NCBI GenBank assembly: GCA_965249785.1
Contig: CBDFMU010000046.1
Span: 1-64,000, forward strand
Direction of reading: 5' to 3'
DNA from: M3007 sp965249785
Lineage (GTDB): Bacteria > Bacteroidota > Bacteroidia > Chitinophagales > Saprospiraceae
DNA length: 64,000 nt
In this document: in pieces, positions 1-8,745 of the stretch
Position numbering within the stretch: the stretch's first letter is position 1
Layout of the letters: the number at the start of each line of letters is the position of its first letter
The notes under the pieces: model-generated
The model's input: the letters and a program-made list of their open reading frames with translations, nothing else
The model's database searches: none
What the model was told of the DNA's origin: nothing
Translations under genes and position numbers: made by a program

Positions 1-68
1 AAAAAAAATACCCTGTTGTTGTGCTGAAAAGGGCTGCGGGCCAGGATAGCGATACGGAGGATTCATTA

Positions 69-1154
69 TTAGGTATTTACTTTTTTGACTAATTCGAGAA
101 GGTCGTCATTGATCCGGTTTTCTTCTAAACGAATTTCTTCCTGGCTCAAAATGCCAGCAATTCGACGTTTTTTTAAGCGCCCAAAACGCCCGGCTAGTTT
201 GTCCGTGGCATCTTGTAAGGGGCTCCCATCCAAGAAATCAGTTAGCAGTTCTATAGCGCCTTCGGTATCCCCCGTCGAAATTTTCTGTTGCACCAGGGCA
301 TAAATACTGGCGGTTGGACCAGCACTTTTTCGGAAAGAAATGTCGGGGTCAGTAGCACAGCGACGATGCAATTCCCGGATGAAATCCTCCACGTTTTTGT
401 CTACAAATTGAATTTGAAATTGCTCGAAACAAAAAGTGGAGAGTTCGGACGACACCGATTGGTTGGTCGCAAAACGGGTAAAAGCGTAATTTTGATTGTG
501 GATTTCGAGTTCCCGCAAGAGAATTTGTAAGTACCATTTATCGAACGGTACTCCAACGAAAAGCAGGTTTCGGATTTCGCGCAGCTCGTCTTTTAATTCG
601 GTGGGCATGGAGCGTCGGGCAAAAATCGACTTGAAATAATCGTACAAATCGTCGTGGGAAAGCACGAGCGATTCTTCGTTTTCGACGCAGCCGAACAGAT
701 TGTAAATTAATGGATTTTTAGCCGATGGTGGACGAATGGCTTGCGGGTCAGTATTTTTTTTATAAAAACCATGTTGGAATGGGTAGTTTTTTGCCTGAAA
801 AACTTCGGGCAGCATCAAATCCGGCGTGACCGTCAAGAAAACGTGGAACGGAATGTCAGCCAGCAGCGAGGGTAATTCGCCGGGTCGTTCGCCGCGATAA
901 AATTTCTTAATCTGATGGCAAAATTGGGTGCGATGACTTTTGTGATCGAACAGATAAAAGTCTTCGCCGGAGTAATACCGTTTTATATGCGGATTGGTGG
1001 ATAAATCCAAATATTTGATAAGACGCGATTGAACGGTTTCACCCTGTGCATCCGAAAAAATCTCATGCCCCACTATGAGCAGACATTTTTCATCTCGAAT
1101 TTGTGCCAAAAGGAAGTCCCAATCAATGGGTTGGGGTAGAATGGGGTTAGCCAT
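69..1154 (-). CDS. SIR2-like protein with C-terminal effector-associated (EAD-like) domain
   Basis: A 361-residue protein in two parts. Residues about 1-265 resemble the SIR2-like fold of bacterial conflict proteins: a start around LLIVGHEIF, a central NLFGC segment (152-156) and a late LLFVGVPFDKWYLQILLREL stretch (197-216), which corresponds to the usual 'FLFGCSFPDWLARFFLR' signature. Such domains typically consume NAD or sense ligands. Residues about 284-357 form a small helical module with GILSQEEIRLEENRI (334-348), matching the effector-associated domains (closest to EAD11 as I remember it) that recruit effectors by like-with-like contact. A protein at 55.9-56.6 kb carries a similar module at its N-terminus. 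No partner gene lies beside it, although the partner could sit beyond the left edge. A TAnnTTTG box lies 38 bp upstream of the ATG. Inference: a defence or cell-suicide effector. The SIR2-like call is fairly firm, the EAD call moderate. Confidence 0.72.
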   Translation of the reverse strand: MANPILPQPIDWDFLLAQIRDEKCLLIVGHEIFSDAQGETVQSRLIKYLDLSTNPHIKRYYSGEDFYLFDHKSHRTQFCHQIKKFYRGERPGELPSLLADIPFHVFLTVTPDLMLPEVFQAKNYPFQHGFYKKNTDPQAIRPPSAKNPLIYNLFGCVENEESLVLSHDDLYDYFKSIFARRSMPTELKDELREIRNLLFVGVPFDKWYLQILLRELEIHNQNYAFTRFATNQSVSSELSTFCFEQFQIQFVDKNVEDFIRELHRRCATDPDISFRKSAGPTASIYALVQQKISTGDTEGAIELLTDFLDGSPLQDATDKLAGRFGRLKKRRIAGILSQEEIRLEENRINDDLLELVKKVNT

Positions 1155-1191
1155 GTGCCAGCATCTTTACGTTCTCAAATTGAATTGTTTG

Positions 1192-1199
1192 CAAATGTA
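1192..1199 (-). promoter_or_regulatory. Candidate -7 box for the SIR2-EAD gene
   Basis: The minus strand reads TACATTTG, an exact match to the Bacteroidota -7 consensus TAnnTTTG, 38 bp before the start codon. No clear -33 TTTG is seen. Confidence 0.45.
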
Positions 1200-1318
1200 A
1201 AAAGTTATTTAACTCCTCTGAAAGGTTAAAATAAGAGATCAATCACATAAGTCTGAGTACGCTGAATTTAGCAGCTCCTACATCAATCATTCAACAAGCA
1301 AAGGAACCTCCTCCCCCT

Positions 1319-2860
1319 TTACAACGGCACATTCCCATGTTTCCTCCTAGGCCGCTCCACCACCTTATTTTCCAGCATTGCAAAAGCCTTAATCAACTTC
1401 CGCCGCGTCTCCCGAGGGGGAATCACCTCATCAATAAATCCCCGCGCAGCAGCGCGATAAGGATTGGCGAAAGTGTCAGCATACTCCTTTTCTTTCTCCA
1501 ATAGTTTCGCGGCTGGGTCAGCGGCGGCGTCAATTTCCCGTTTGAAAATGATCTCCGATGCGCCTTTCGCGCCCATCACGGCAATCTCGGCAGTCGGCCA
1601 GGCAAAGTTCATGTCCGCGCCGATGTGCTTGGAATTCATCACGTCGTAGGCACCGCCGTAGGCTTTGCGGGTGATGACGGTGATGCGCGGCACGGTGGCT
1701 TCGGAAAAGGCGTAGAGCAGTTTCGCGCCGTTCGTAATAATCGCGTTCCACTCCTGATCGGTGCCGGGCAGGAAACCCGGCACATCTTCCAGCACCAGCA
1801 ACGGAATATTGAAACAATCGCAAAAACGGACGAAACGAGCCGCTTTTTTGGAAGAATTTACGTCCAGTACGCCCGCCAGATTCATCGGTTGGTTGGCCAC
1901 AATACCAATGCTGCGTCCGGCGAGGCGAGCAAAACCGACCACAATATTCTCCGCGTAATTTTCATGGATTTCAAAAAACGTCTCTGCATCCACGATGCCG
2001 GCGATCACTTCGCGCATATCGTAGGGTTGCTGCGCACTTTCGGGCAGTATTGTTGTCAGTATTTCCCGATATTCGTCGCCGAGCGTATAGGGCAAATGCG
2101 GCACCGTGGACTGGCAGTTTTGTGGCAAATAACTCAATAGCCGCTTGATTTTGTCCATCCCATCTATGTCGTTGGCGGCCACGAGATGGGTCACGCCGCT
2201 CTTGCTGGCGTGCGTGCTGGCACCGCCGAGTTCTTCGGAAGTCACTTCTTCGTTGGTCACGGTTTTCACCACGTTCGGGCCGGTTACGAACATATAGGAA
2301 GTGCCTTCGACCATCAAAATAAAATCGGTCATAGCGGGCGAATACACCGCGCCGCCCGCACAAGGGCCGAGAATGGCAGATATTTGAGGAATAACACCGC
2401 TGGCCTGAACATTACGGTAAAAAATATCGGCATAGCCGCCCAGCGAATTCACCCCTTCCTGAATACGTGCGCCACCGGAATCATTTAGTCCAATTATCGG
2501 TGCGCCGTTTTTCAGGGCCAAATCCATGACCTTACAAATTTTCTCGGCATGGGTTTCCGACAAGGAGCCGCCAAACACCGTAAAATCCTGTGCAAAAACA
2601 TATACCAAACGTCCGCCAATCGTGCCGTAGCCAGTTACCACGCCGTCGCCGAGATATTGCTGTTCAGCCATGCCAAAGTCGGTGCTACGGTGCGTCACTA
2701 GTGCACCGATTTCCTCAAAACTGTCGGCATCCACCAGAAAATGAATGCGTTCGCGGGCGGTGAGTTTGCCTTTCTTGTGTTGGGCATCAATGCGGGCCTG
2801 GCCACCACCGAGTTTGGATTCGGCAAGTTTGGCTTGGAGGATTTGTAATTTATTTTCCAT
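1319..2860 (-). CDS. pccB: Acyl-CoA (propionyl-CoA type) carboxylase, carboxyltransferase beta subunit
   Basis: About 513 residues, the normal length for the beta (carboxyltransferase) chain of biotin-dependent propionyl-/methylmalonyl-CoA carboxylases. This chain moves CO2 from carboxybiotin to acyl-CoA in the cytosol. Family landmarks are plain: KLTARERI near the N-terminus, the oxyanion-forming GGARIQEG and GPCAGGAVYSPA segments in the N-terminal crotonase fold, and VPGFLPGTDQE and RKAYGGAYDVM in the C-terminal half. I start at the ATG (MENKLQIL) rather than a TTG three codons upstream, because a -7 box lies 30 bp before the ATG. The biotin carboxylase chain is not in the window. The exact acyl substrate cannot be read from sequence alone; propionyl-CoA is the commonest for this subgroup. 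Confidence 0.93.
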   Translation of the reverse strand: MENKLQILQAKLAESKLGGGQARIDAQHKKGKLTARERIHFLVDADSFEEIGALVTHRSTDFGMAEQQYLGDGVVTGYGTIGGRLVYVFAQDFTVFGGSLSETHAEKICKVMDLALKNGAPIIGLNDSGGARIQEGVNSLGGYADIFYRNVQASGVIPQISAILGPCAGGAVYSPAMTDFILMVEGTSYMFVTGPNVVKTVTNEEVTSEELGGASTHASKSGVTHLVAANDIDGMDKIKRLLSYLPQNCQSTVPHLPYTLGDEYREILTTILPESAQQPYDMREVIAGIVDAETFFEIHENYAENIVVGFARLAGRSIGIVANQPMNLAGVLDVNSSKKAARFVRFCDCFNIPLLVLEDVPGFLPGTDQEWNAIITNGAKLLYAFSEATVPRITVITRKAYGGAYDVMNSKHIGADMNFAWPTAEIAVMGAKGASEIIFKREIDAAADPAAKLLEKEKEYADTFANPYRAAARGFIDEVIPPRETRRKLIKAFAMLENKVVERPRRKHGNVPL

Positions 2861-2889
2861 GAAAATCAACGGGTTATACGCGGAAGCGG

Positions 2890-2897
2890 CAAAGATA
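2890..2897 (-). promoter_or_regulatory. Candidate -7 box for pccB
   Basis: The minus strand reads TATCTTTG (TAnnTTTG), 30 bp before the pccB ATG. It begins inside the T-tract of the upstream terminator, so the end of one unit and the start of the next are almost back to back. Confidence 0.5.
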
Positions 2898-2937
2898 AAA
2901 AAAGCGCGGGCTGCATCTATGACTGCAACTCGCGCTT
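2896..2937 (-). terminator. Intrinsic terminator after the Uma2-like gene
   Basis: Read on the minus strand: an AAGCGCG stem arm, an inner TTGCA/TGCA pair, the CGCGCTT arm, then a run of T. It lies 20 bp past the stop of the Uma2-like gene and directly before pccB. Confidence 0.7.
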
Positions 2938-2956
2938 CGATTTTTAAAAGGAAATC

Positions 2957-3433
2957 TTACATAAAAAATTCTGCAACTGGCACTTCCAGTTCAAGCACCT
3001 CGTCGCGGGCTACATCTTTTTCGTTGAAAAACACATAACTACCCGGTGCATCATAGATTGCAACTCCTGCCATACTCGGTATAATAATCCAACAAGATTT
3101 TACGCCAAAGGCAAAATACTGGTCGGTCTTGTCCACCAAATCGTTGAGACTTTGGGTAGGCGACAGGATTTCGATAATACCCAAAGGCGTTTCCTTGACC
3201 TTGATTTGATCAGCCTTTAAGTTGAGCGGAGCGAGCGGAGAAATCAGGAGATCAGGGGTACTAGGCCAACCATTAAGGTCAAGGCTTGTTTCAGAACCAA
3301 AACTATACTTGGTGCGATAGCGGGTACCCAAGGCAATTCCTGTATTCAATTGTATACGACCGTGATTCAGGCTGGGCATAGGTTTTCCACGTTCAATTTC
3401 ATATTCAGACAATGTTTCTATAAGCGTACCCAT
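2957..3433 (-). CDS. Uma2 family (DUF820) endonuclease-like protein
   Basis: A 158-residue protein of the Uma2/DUF820 family, which has a PD-(D/E)XK restriction-endonuclease-like fold. Visible family landmarks are RGKPMPSLNHGRIQ near residue 16, TPDLLI, the IIEILSPTQ strand carrying the acidic active-site residue, and the YFAFGVKSCWII helix-strand. The family is abundant in Cyanobacteria and Bacteroidota, often in many copies; its role is not established, with nuclease activity inferred from fold. It is transcribed alone and closed by an intrinsic terminator. It lies just past the 3' end of the Ole-like cluster on the same strand but shows no functional tie to it. Confidence 0.83.
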   Translation of the reverse strand: MGTLIETLSEYEIERGKPMPSLNHGRIQLNTGIALGTRYRTKYSFGSETSLDLNGWPSTPDLLISPLAPLNLKADQIKVKETPLGIIEILSPTQSLNDLVDKTDQYFAFGVKSCWIIIPSMAGVAIYDAPGSYVFFNEKDVARDEVLELEVPVAEFFM

Positions 3434-3491
3434 ATTGTGAAATTTTTGACAAAAATAAGGAAAAATAGAAATAAATCAAACCTGTTTTCTC

Positions 3492-4376
3492 CTATTTCTT
3501 CCGCAAAACAACCCCTTTTCCCACGCTCCGATTAGTCCAGCCAAACAGCGTTCTATCCAGCCATAAAATAAAATCAGTGATAAAAACCAATGCTGGTTCT
3601 TTGGTAGAAGCCGGGCGAACCGTCAATCCGCTGCCAGTATCCGTAGTTACATTGCGGGCATTTTTCTTGAAAATACTCTGCGCAATGCCCGTCCAATATA
3701 CTTCCAGCAGCCCGACGAGATGGCGGCTAAGTCCCTGAAATTCAACAATTTCAAATCCAGCATGGGTCGCCCAGCCCTTAAAATCTTCCGAGCCGATCAG
3801 GTATTCATGCCCAAAAGCGTAGCCACCTTGCGCGATCAGGTTTTCCTTCTTTTTAGTATCGCCAAACCACTGCCATAGCCGATTGATCGGGTCGTAGGTG
3901 AACGGAAATTCCCGGCTCGGAAAGGTCATAATGGCCACGCCGCCCGGTCGCATCACGCGGTACATTTCCTGCACCATCCGTTCGGGGCGGCCCACGTGCT
4001 CGATTACTTCGCAACTCACCAGCAAATCAAAAGTATTGTCTGCGTAACTCAGATTTAGCGCATCGTTCGTTTCGTAGCGCAAGTTCATCACGCCTTTGTT
4101 CAGCGTGCGGGCATGGATCAGATCGGCTTCGTTTACATCACAACCGATGACCTGGCGAGCATGCCCAGCGATCATGCGGTCGTAGTCGCCTTCGCCAGTA
4201 CCGAGGTTTAGCGCATATTCAAACTCTTGATTTTGAGAGACTTGCTTCAATTTTGCCCGCACAAACAGGAAGCGGTTGCGAAAAGTGGGAAAGAGAAATT
4301 TGAAATTCAAAACGAAGTATGAAATATGAACGATGAAGTATGAACTATTTGGACGGCGAAGGTAATATGGTTCCAT
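3492..4376 (-). CDS. Class I SAM-dependent methyltransferase in the Ole-like cluster
   Basis: Methyltransferase of the type 11 (UbiE/UbiG-like) fold. Motif I is LNLGTGEGDYD, followed by the acidic GCDVNEADL after strand 2, DNTFDLLVSCEVIEHV (motif IV/post-IV) and YRVMRPGGVAIMTFPS. The product therefore binds S-adenosylmethionine and methylates a small or lipid acceptor; the acceptor is unknown. The first ATG overlaps the end of the OleD-like gene by 32 bp, and its first 20 or so codons run through a low-complexity repeat (units like GAAGTATGAA). The true start may therefore be a TTG near 4310, just before the folded domain. It is last in the cluster, and the tight spacing suggests co-transcription and a tailoring role. 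Confidence 0.82.
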   Translation of the reverse strand: MEPYYLRRPNSSYFIVHISYFVLNFKFLFPTFRNRFLFVRAKLKQVSQNQEFEYALNLGTGEGDYDRMIAGHARQVIGCDVNEADLIHARTLNKGVMNLRYETNDALNLSYADNTFDLLVSCEVIEHVGRPERMVQEMYRVMRPGGVAIMTFPSREFPFTYDPINRLWQWFGDTKKKENLIAQGGYAFGHEYLIGSEDFKGWATHAGFEIVEFQGLSRHLVGLLEVYWTGIAQSIFKKNARNVTTDTGSGLTVRPASTKEPALVFITDFILWLDRTLFGWTNRSVGKGVVLRKK

Positions 4377-5385
4377 CTATGCGCCACGGCAAATCTGGGT
4401 TAGCCGTCTGCAAATCAGCCAAACCTATTTGTTTGGTCCAGTCAGAAATTTCCGGCAAAGCCTCCCAGAAGTTCCTTTTTGGTTGAAAATCAATGGTTTC
4501 GGTTATTTTTTTCAAATACAGTACGCAGGGTTTCGATACTGCTGCCAATCCAAAACGAGTAAAGGAAGTGGGTATTCGCAGTCGTTCCCCTATTTCTGCC
4601 AACGCATAGAGCGGCCTGAGCGGTAATTCCCGAAAAGTTAATGTGCGTCCGCAAACGGCTGGCAGTAATTGGACGACTACTTTGCGCATGTCATAAGGTA
4701 CTTTGTCCGCAACATTAAAAATATGAACGCCGCCGGGTTGCTTTTCAAAATATATGATGCTATTCATCACCGCCATACATAGATTTTCCACATGCGTCAA
4801 AGAACTCTGTATGCGCATGTCCCCGGGACTTACGATTCGATTTCCCTTGACTAGACGCAACAGCCGCGGCAACAATACGCGGTCGCCGGGGCCGTATACG
4901 GCGCGAGGCCGTAGGATGACCAAGGTTCGTTCGCGCCAATCTTGTTGCAGGAGCCATTCTTCCGCTTGGCGTTTGGAACGGCCGTACAGCGAAAGTTGTT
5001 GATAATCAACGGGTTCATCTTCGGTGTGGATTGTATTTTGATAGTCATATACTGATGCCGAAGATATATAAATAAACATGCGGCAATGTCGTGTCGCCTC
5101 AAAAACGTGGCGCGTACCCTCCACATTAGCCGCGTACAAATCCGCCATAGAAGCCGAATCAGAAGCCAGAGCCGCCGCGTGGACGACTACATCTGTTTCT
5201 ACCAGTGGAAACGATTGACGCAAATCTGCTTGAATATACTGCGCACAAGCCAGCAACGGCGCAGGTGCCGCACCTCGCCCGGACGCCGTGACCGACCAGC
5301 CAAGTTGCGCAAAATACCGCACCAGCCAGGCACCAACGAAGCCTGTTGCGCCAGTGATGAAGATGTTTTTTTTATCAACCTTCAT
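4345..5385 (-). CDS. NAD(P)-dependent epimerase/3-beta-HSD family reductase, OleD-like
   Basis: A 346-residue extended short-chain dehydrogenase. It has the Rossmann motif GATGFVG (12-18), the active-site serine region ISSASVY (107-113) and the YGRSK catalytic pair (Y134, K138). RPRAVYGPGDRVLLPRLLRL matches the segment seen in OleD and 3-beta-hydroxysteroid dehydrogenases. In olefin/beta-lactone pathways OleD reduces the 2-alkyl-3-ketoacid made by OleA to the 2-alkyl-3-hydroxyacid. Its ATG overlaps the stop of the OleC-like gene as ATGA, so the two are translationally coupled, which supports the pathway reading. A sugar epimerase is the alternative, but no sugar genes are nearby. Confidence 0.8.
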   Translation of the reverse strand: MKVDKKNIFITGATGFVGAWLVRYFAQLGWSVTASGRGAAPAPLLACAQYIQADLRQSFPLVETDVVVHAAALASDSASMADLYAANVEGTRHVFEATRHCRMFIYISSASVYDYQNTIHTEDEPVDYQQLSLYGRSKRQAEEWLLQQDWRERTLVILRPRAVYGPGDRVLLPRLLRLVKGNRIVSPGDMRIQSSLTHVENLCMAVMNSIIYFEKQPGGVHIFNVADKVPYDMRKVVVQLLPAVCGRTLTFRELPLRPLYALAEIGERLRIPTSFTRFGLAAVSKPCVLYLKKITETIDFQPKRNFWEALPEISDWTKQIGLADLQTANPDLPWRIDGTILPSPSK

Positions 5386-6913
5386 AAACCCTTATTAACC
5401 TTTATCAACCGCCGTAGCGCATTTTTATCCACCTTGCTTTGCCGACCAGCGCGGGGCAGTTTTGCAAAAACAATCACATCTGGAAGTGCCTCACGATCAA
5501 TGGAATACGTGCCAAATTCCAAAGCGCGACGCAAAGTAGATTCGGCAATTGGCTGGTGGGTTTCGACAAATAGTGCGACCGTTTCGTCCTGCTTTTTTTC
5601 GTCAAATACACCTACAAATACCGATTCCGTCACGCCGGGAATCCGATTGATCGTCGGTTCGTAGAGGCCGGGATACAGGTTGAAGTTGCGACGAATAATC
5701 ATGTCTTTTTTACGCCCAGTCAGCACCAACCGTCCCGCCGCATCTAGATGGCCTATATCGCCGGAGGCGTGCCAGTCATCGCGGCGTTCGAGGTGTAGAT
5801 AACGGGTATAGGTTTGGGGCGAACGCAACAGGATTTCGCCGTCGTCAGCAATTTTGATTTCCACGCTGGACACGGGCTTTCCAACCACATCGCCTGCGTC
5901 AGTGGGCAGTTGCGCTTTTTCCCGCCCATCAATGGCTGCTACCAACAGGTTTTCCGTCATTCCGTACAGGCAGGTGAGGCGCACGTGATCTGGCAGAACA
6001 GGCATCAATCTTTCCAAAAATGAGCGGTATACCGGCGCGGAGCCAAAGAACAATTGTTGCAAACAAGCAGGAAAATGGCGGCCTTCCCGTTCGCAAATTT
6101 CCAGCAACGGCAAGTAATCGGACGGCGGGCTAAAAAGGGTGGTAATTCCCTGTTTTTCAATGAATTGCAACTTTTCTTCCGCCGTACTTTTATAATCCCA
6201 AAGATGTGCTTCCACGCCTGCATTCAGTCCGATGAGCGCGAAATAGGGCAGGTGCGTGGCCAGCGTTTGTTATGCCCATTTCGAATCAAATCGGCAATTT
6301 GCAGAATGCTGGCGGTGATCGCTCCGAGGCTGTGCACCACACCTTTGGGTATACTGGTGGTGCCGGAAGTATAGGTAACTAGAAATTCCGTTTCTGGTGG
6401 TAATGAGTCGGTTATGGCGTTTGGAATAGATTTTACAGCCAAATTTTTCAGTCGAACGTGCTTTTGTAGCAAGGGCATCCATGGGCCAGTAGAGATGATA
6501 CGCAGGCCGGGTGTTCTGGGAAAATAAATGCCTTTACGCGACCACCGAAAATAGGCCCAACGCAGCAGTGGATGTTCCTGCAACAGCAACAACCGCGCAT
6601 CCACAAAAGCCCAGCCGGGCTGTAACTGCCGGAGTTTTTCGCGGTAATTATCGCGGCCCATTTCCGGATCGATTACGGCCAAGCGTAGACCGCACATCAT
6701 GGCAGCATAGACGATTCTGATAAATCCTGCGTCGGGCATAGCGGCCAGCACCGCTGTGTCACCGTGTTGGATGCCCAGTTTTTGCAAACCCGTTGCCAGT
6801 TCTTCGCTCTCTTGCAGCAGTTCGCGCACGGTGATGACTTTGCCTTCCTGTACGACGGCGGGTGTATCGGGCGGGCGTTCGCGGAGGAGAGAGAGCAGGG
6901 AGGTTTCGGCCAT
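5382..6913 (-). CDS. AMP-dependent acyl ligase / beta-lactone synthetase, OleC-like (frameshifted)
   Basis: One adenylate-forming enzyme of about 511 residues, read in two frames. The N-terminal part carries the ATP-binding P-loop YTSGTTSIPKG (181-191). The C-terminal part has LFFGSAPV, the A5 motif LYGMTEN, the A7-like ASGDIGHLD and the A8-like GRKKDMIIRRNFNLYP. The frames switch near 6270, within CATAACAAACGC; one more A restores HNKTLATHLPYFALIGLNAG and joins the halves cleanly. The length is one base short of a whole number of codons. A missed homopolymer base is therefore more likely than true loss of function. GSAPV and the OleA/OleD neighbours point to OleC, which closes beta-hydroxyacids to beta-lactones; a plain fatty acyl-CoA/AMP ligase is the alternative. 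Confidence 0.78.
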
Positions 6914-6931
6914 GTTTTGTTTATTATTGGT

Positions 6932-6939
6932 TACTTTTG
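6932..6939 (+). promoter_or_regulatory. Candidate -7 box for the coiled-coil nuclease-like gene
   Basis: TACTTTTG matches TAnnTTTG and lies 57 bp before the ATG at 6997. It sits in the divergent gap between the OleC-like gene and this gene. Confidence 0.35.
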
Positions 6940-6996
6940 TGAAATAGAACGTCTTTTGTTAAAAATGGGAACTTCAACTTTAAATCAAATTTTACG

Positions 6997-7548
6997 ATGG
7001 ATACTTCTTTTGCAGAAATAAGGCAAATATTAGCGGAGGTGGCGATCAGTCAAGCCAAGACCCAAAAAACAATGGATGAGTTGGCCATCAGTCACAAGCA
7101 GAACCAAAAACAACTTGGCGACCTTGGCAACAAACTCGGCTCTTTTGCCGAAGGTTTGGCATATCCGACCGTGGAGCGTATTATGCTGGAACAATTCAAA
7201 ATGGACCGGGTGGGACCACTGCTCATCCGAAAAGGCAGCGACACGCTCGAAATTGATGCTTTTGGCTACTCTAATGGTTCTACAAACACTGTTATTGCAG
7301 GCGAAATAAAGAGCCATTTCCGGGAAGACCACATCGAACAAATTGAAAGGATTTGCCAGAAAGTAAGAGATTTCATGCCCGAACACGCCGGGAAGAAAGT
7401 ACACGGCATGGTGATCTTCGTAAAAGGAGACCAAAACGCTATTGATCTCGCCACCAAACGCGGTATTTATACCGTACAAGCCAACGATGAGAATTTTAAA
7501 CTGCGTTCCCCCAAACACTTTGTACCAAGGGATTTTGGACAGGTATAA
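6997..7548 (+). CDS. Coiled-coil protein with PD-(D/E)XK-like nuclease domain
   Basis: A 183-residue protein with a polar heptad-like N-terminus (residues 1-50, rich in Q, K, E, with repeated 'ISQ/ISHKQ' steps) that should form a coiled coil. A C-terminal domain follows with the PD-(D/E)XK arrangement EIDAFGYS ... VIAGEIKSHF, in which D and E-x-K would form the metal site. Coiled-coil plus PD-(D/E)XK proteins of this size (the DUF3782-like group, from memory) are common in Cyanobacteria and Bacteroidota and uncharacterised. The gene lies on the opposite strand, between the OleC- and OleA-like genes, ending only 4 bp from the end of the latter. It therefore appears to interrupt the cluster. 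Confidence 0.68.
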   Translation: MDTSFAEIRQILAEVAISQAKTQKTMDELAISHKQNQKQLGDLGNKLGSFAEGLAYPTVERIMLEQFKMDRVGPLLIRKGSDTLEIDAFGYSNGSTNTVIAGEIKSHFREDHIEQIERICQKVRDFMPEHAGKKVHGMVIFVKGDQNAIDLATKRGIYTVQANDENFKLRSPKHFVPRDFGQV

Positions 7549-7552
7549 AAGT

Positions 7553-8548
7553 TTACCAGATCATCAACTGCACCGATACACTCACGCCCGCCGCCAGCCC
7601 TAATAAAGCCACTTTATCGCCTTTTTTGATCTCGCCGCGCAAATAGCGTTGGTGCATGGCCAGCGGAATAGACGCTGCCGCGGTGTTGCCAAAATGGGTA
7701 AAAACCTGTTCGCAGCAAGCCGGATTTACCTGCGTCAGTCGGGCAATTAATTGAAAAGTGCCAGCAGATACTTGATGGGTAAAAAAGTGTTGAATATCCT
7801 CCGGTTGCCAGCCCGCTTCTTGCAGACAAGTGTGAAAAAATTGCGCGGCCGCCGTTGCCAGCACCTCTTTCAGAGCATCCGTTTTGCCTTCAAAATAATT
7901 CTTGTCCGCATCGTGCGGGAACATGGAACCGCCGCCAGGAATAGTGCACAACTGCCAATGCTCGCCACGCGTCATAAAGCGTTGAAAATGAAAGCCACTA
8001 TCGTCGTCGGAAGTCGTGACTAAGGCCGCTGCGCCTGCATCTCCAAGACTGTATGCTGCCAAATGCCGATACAATTGTTCTTTACTCTCCAAATCCAGCC
8101 GAATCGCATCGCTGAGTTTTTCTCCATTTACTACTAGCACAGAATCGCAAATACTGGCGGCAATAAGGCTGCTAGCCGTCATTAGCCCAGACGTGAAACT
8201 ATTGCAGGCATTTTTTATATCCATGACCGGACAGCGTAGACCAAGTTTGTGCTGGACGATATTCGCCGTGGCCGGTTCAATGAGGTCGGAGCAAGCGGCG
8301 GCGAAAATCAGGAATCCGATATTTTCTTTTCCAACCCGCTCCACAATCGGTCGCGCTGCCTGCACTGCCAAATCCGATACCTGTTCGTCCACTGCTGCAA
8401 ACCGCCGTTCTCGCAAGCCAAACAAGCGTTCGAGGCTGCCCTCGGCCAGTATTTTTCCCTTGGCATTCAGGCGGCTTTCCAGTTCCTGATTCGTGACTAT
8501 TCGCGCCGGATGATAGACGGAGAGGTCGGCTATTTTGGATTTAATCAC
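7553..8548 (-). CDS. 3-oxoacyl-ACP synthase III family thiolase, OleA-like
   Basis: A 331-residue KAS III-fold enzyme with an intact Cys-His-Asn triad: C115 in KNACNSFTSG, H258 in THQVSAG and N288 in FGNTAAASI. LLGLAAGVSVSVQLMIW forms the usual glycine-rich C-terminus. OleA condenses two acyl-CoAs head to head into a 2-alkyl-3-ketoacid, whereas FabH primes fatty-acid synthesis. The company of OleC- and OleD-like enzymes favours OleA-like or related non-fabH chemistry. Upstream lies a repeat block and then the diiron oxygenase gene on the same strand. Confidence 0.8.
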   Translation of the reverse strand: MIKSKIADLSVYHPARIVTNQELESRLNAKGKILAEGSLERLFGLRERRFAAVDEQVSDLAVQAARPIVERVGKENIGFLIFAAACSDLIEPATANIVQHKLGLRCPVMDIKNACNSFTSGLMTASSLIAASICDSVLVVNGEKLSDAIRLDLESKEQLYRHLAAYSLGDAGAAALVTTSDDDSGFHFQRFMTRGEHWQLCTIPGGGSMFPHDADKNYFEGKTDALKEVLATAAAQFFHTCLQEAGWQPEDIQHFFTHQVSAGTFQLIARLTQVNPACCEQVFTHFGNTAAASIPLAMHQRYLRGEIKKGDKVALLGLAAGVSVSVQLMIW

Positions 8549-8556
8549 AGAAAATT

Positions 8557-8745
8557 AGTTGAGAAGGTTGAAGGTGTTGAGAGGCGTTGCCGTTGAGAAG
8601 GTTAGATATTTCCACCACCTTTTAACATGATTAATCTCTCAACTTCTACTATATAGAGCAATTTCTGGCTTTAATAGAATAAATGACTGTCAATCAAGAA
8701 GCTCAACGGCGAAGCCTCTCAACGCCCTCAACATTCTCAACTCTT
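8557..8745. repeat. GTTGAG-type inverted bracket repeat
   Basis: Forward units (GTTGAGAAGG, GTTGAAGGT, GTTGAGAGG) at 8557-8600 face reverse-complement units at 8698-8745. GTTGAGAGGCGTTGCCG and its near-reverse complement in the second block pair almost perfectly. The second block overlaps the 3' end of the diiron oxygenase gene and encodes its last dozen residues (VENVEGVERLRR). Confidence 0.7.

Noticed and set aside
1..68. Short Cys-rich reading frame at the left edge (KKIPCCCAEKGCGPG)
   Set aside because: Open to the edge and only about 15 codons visible; may be the end of a gene outside the window but cannot be judged.
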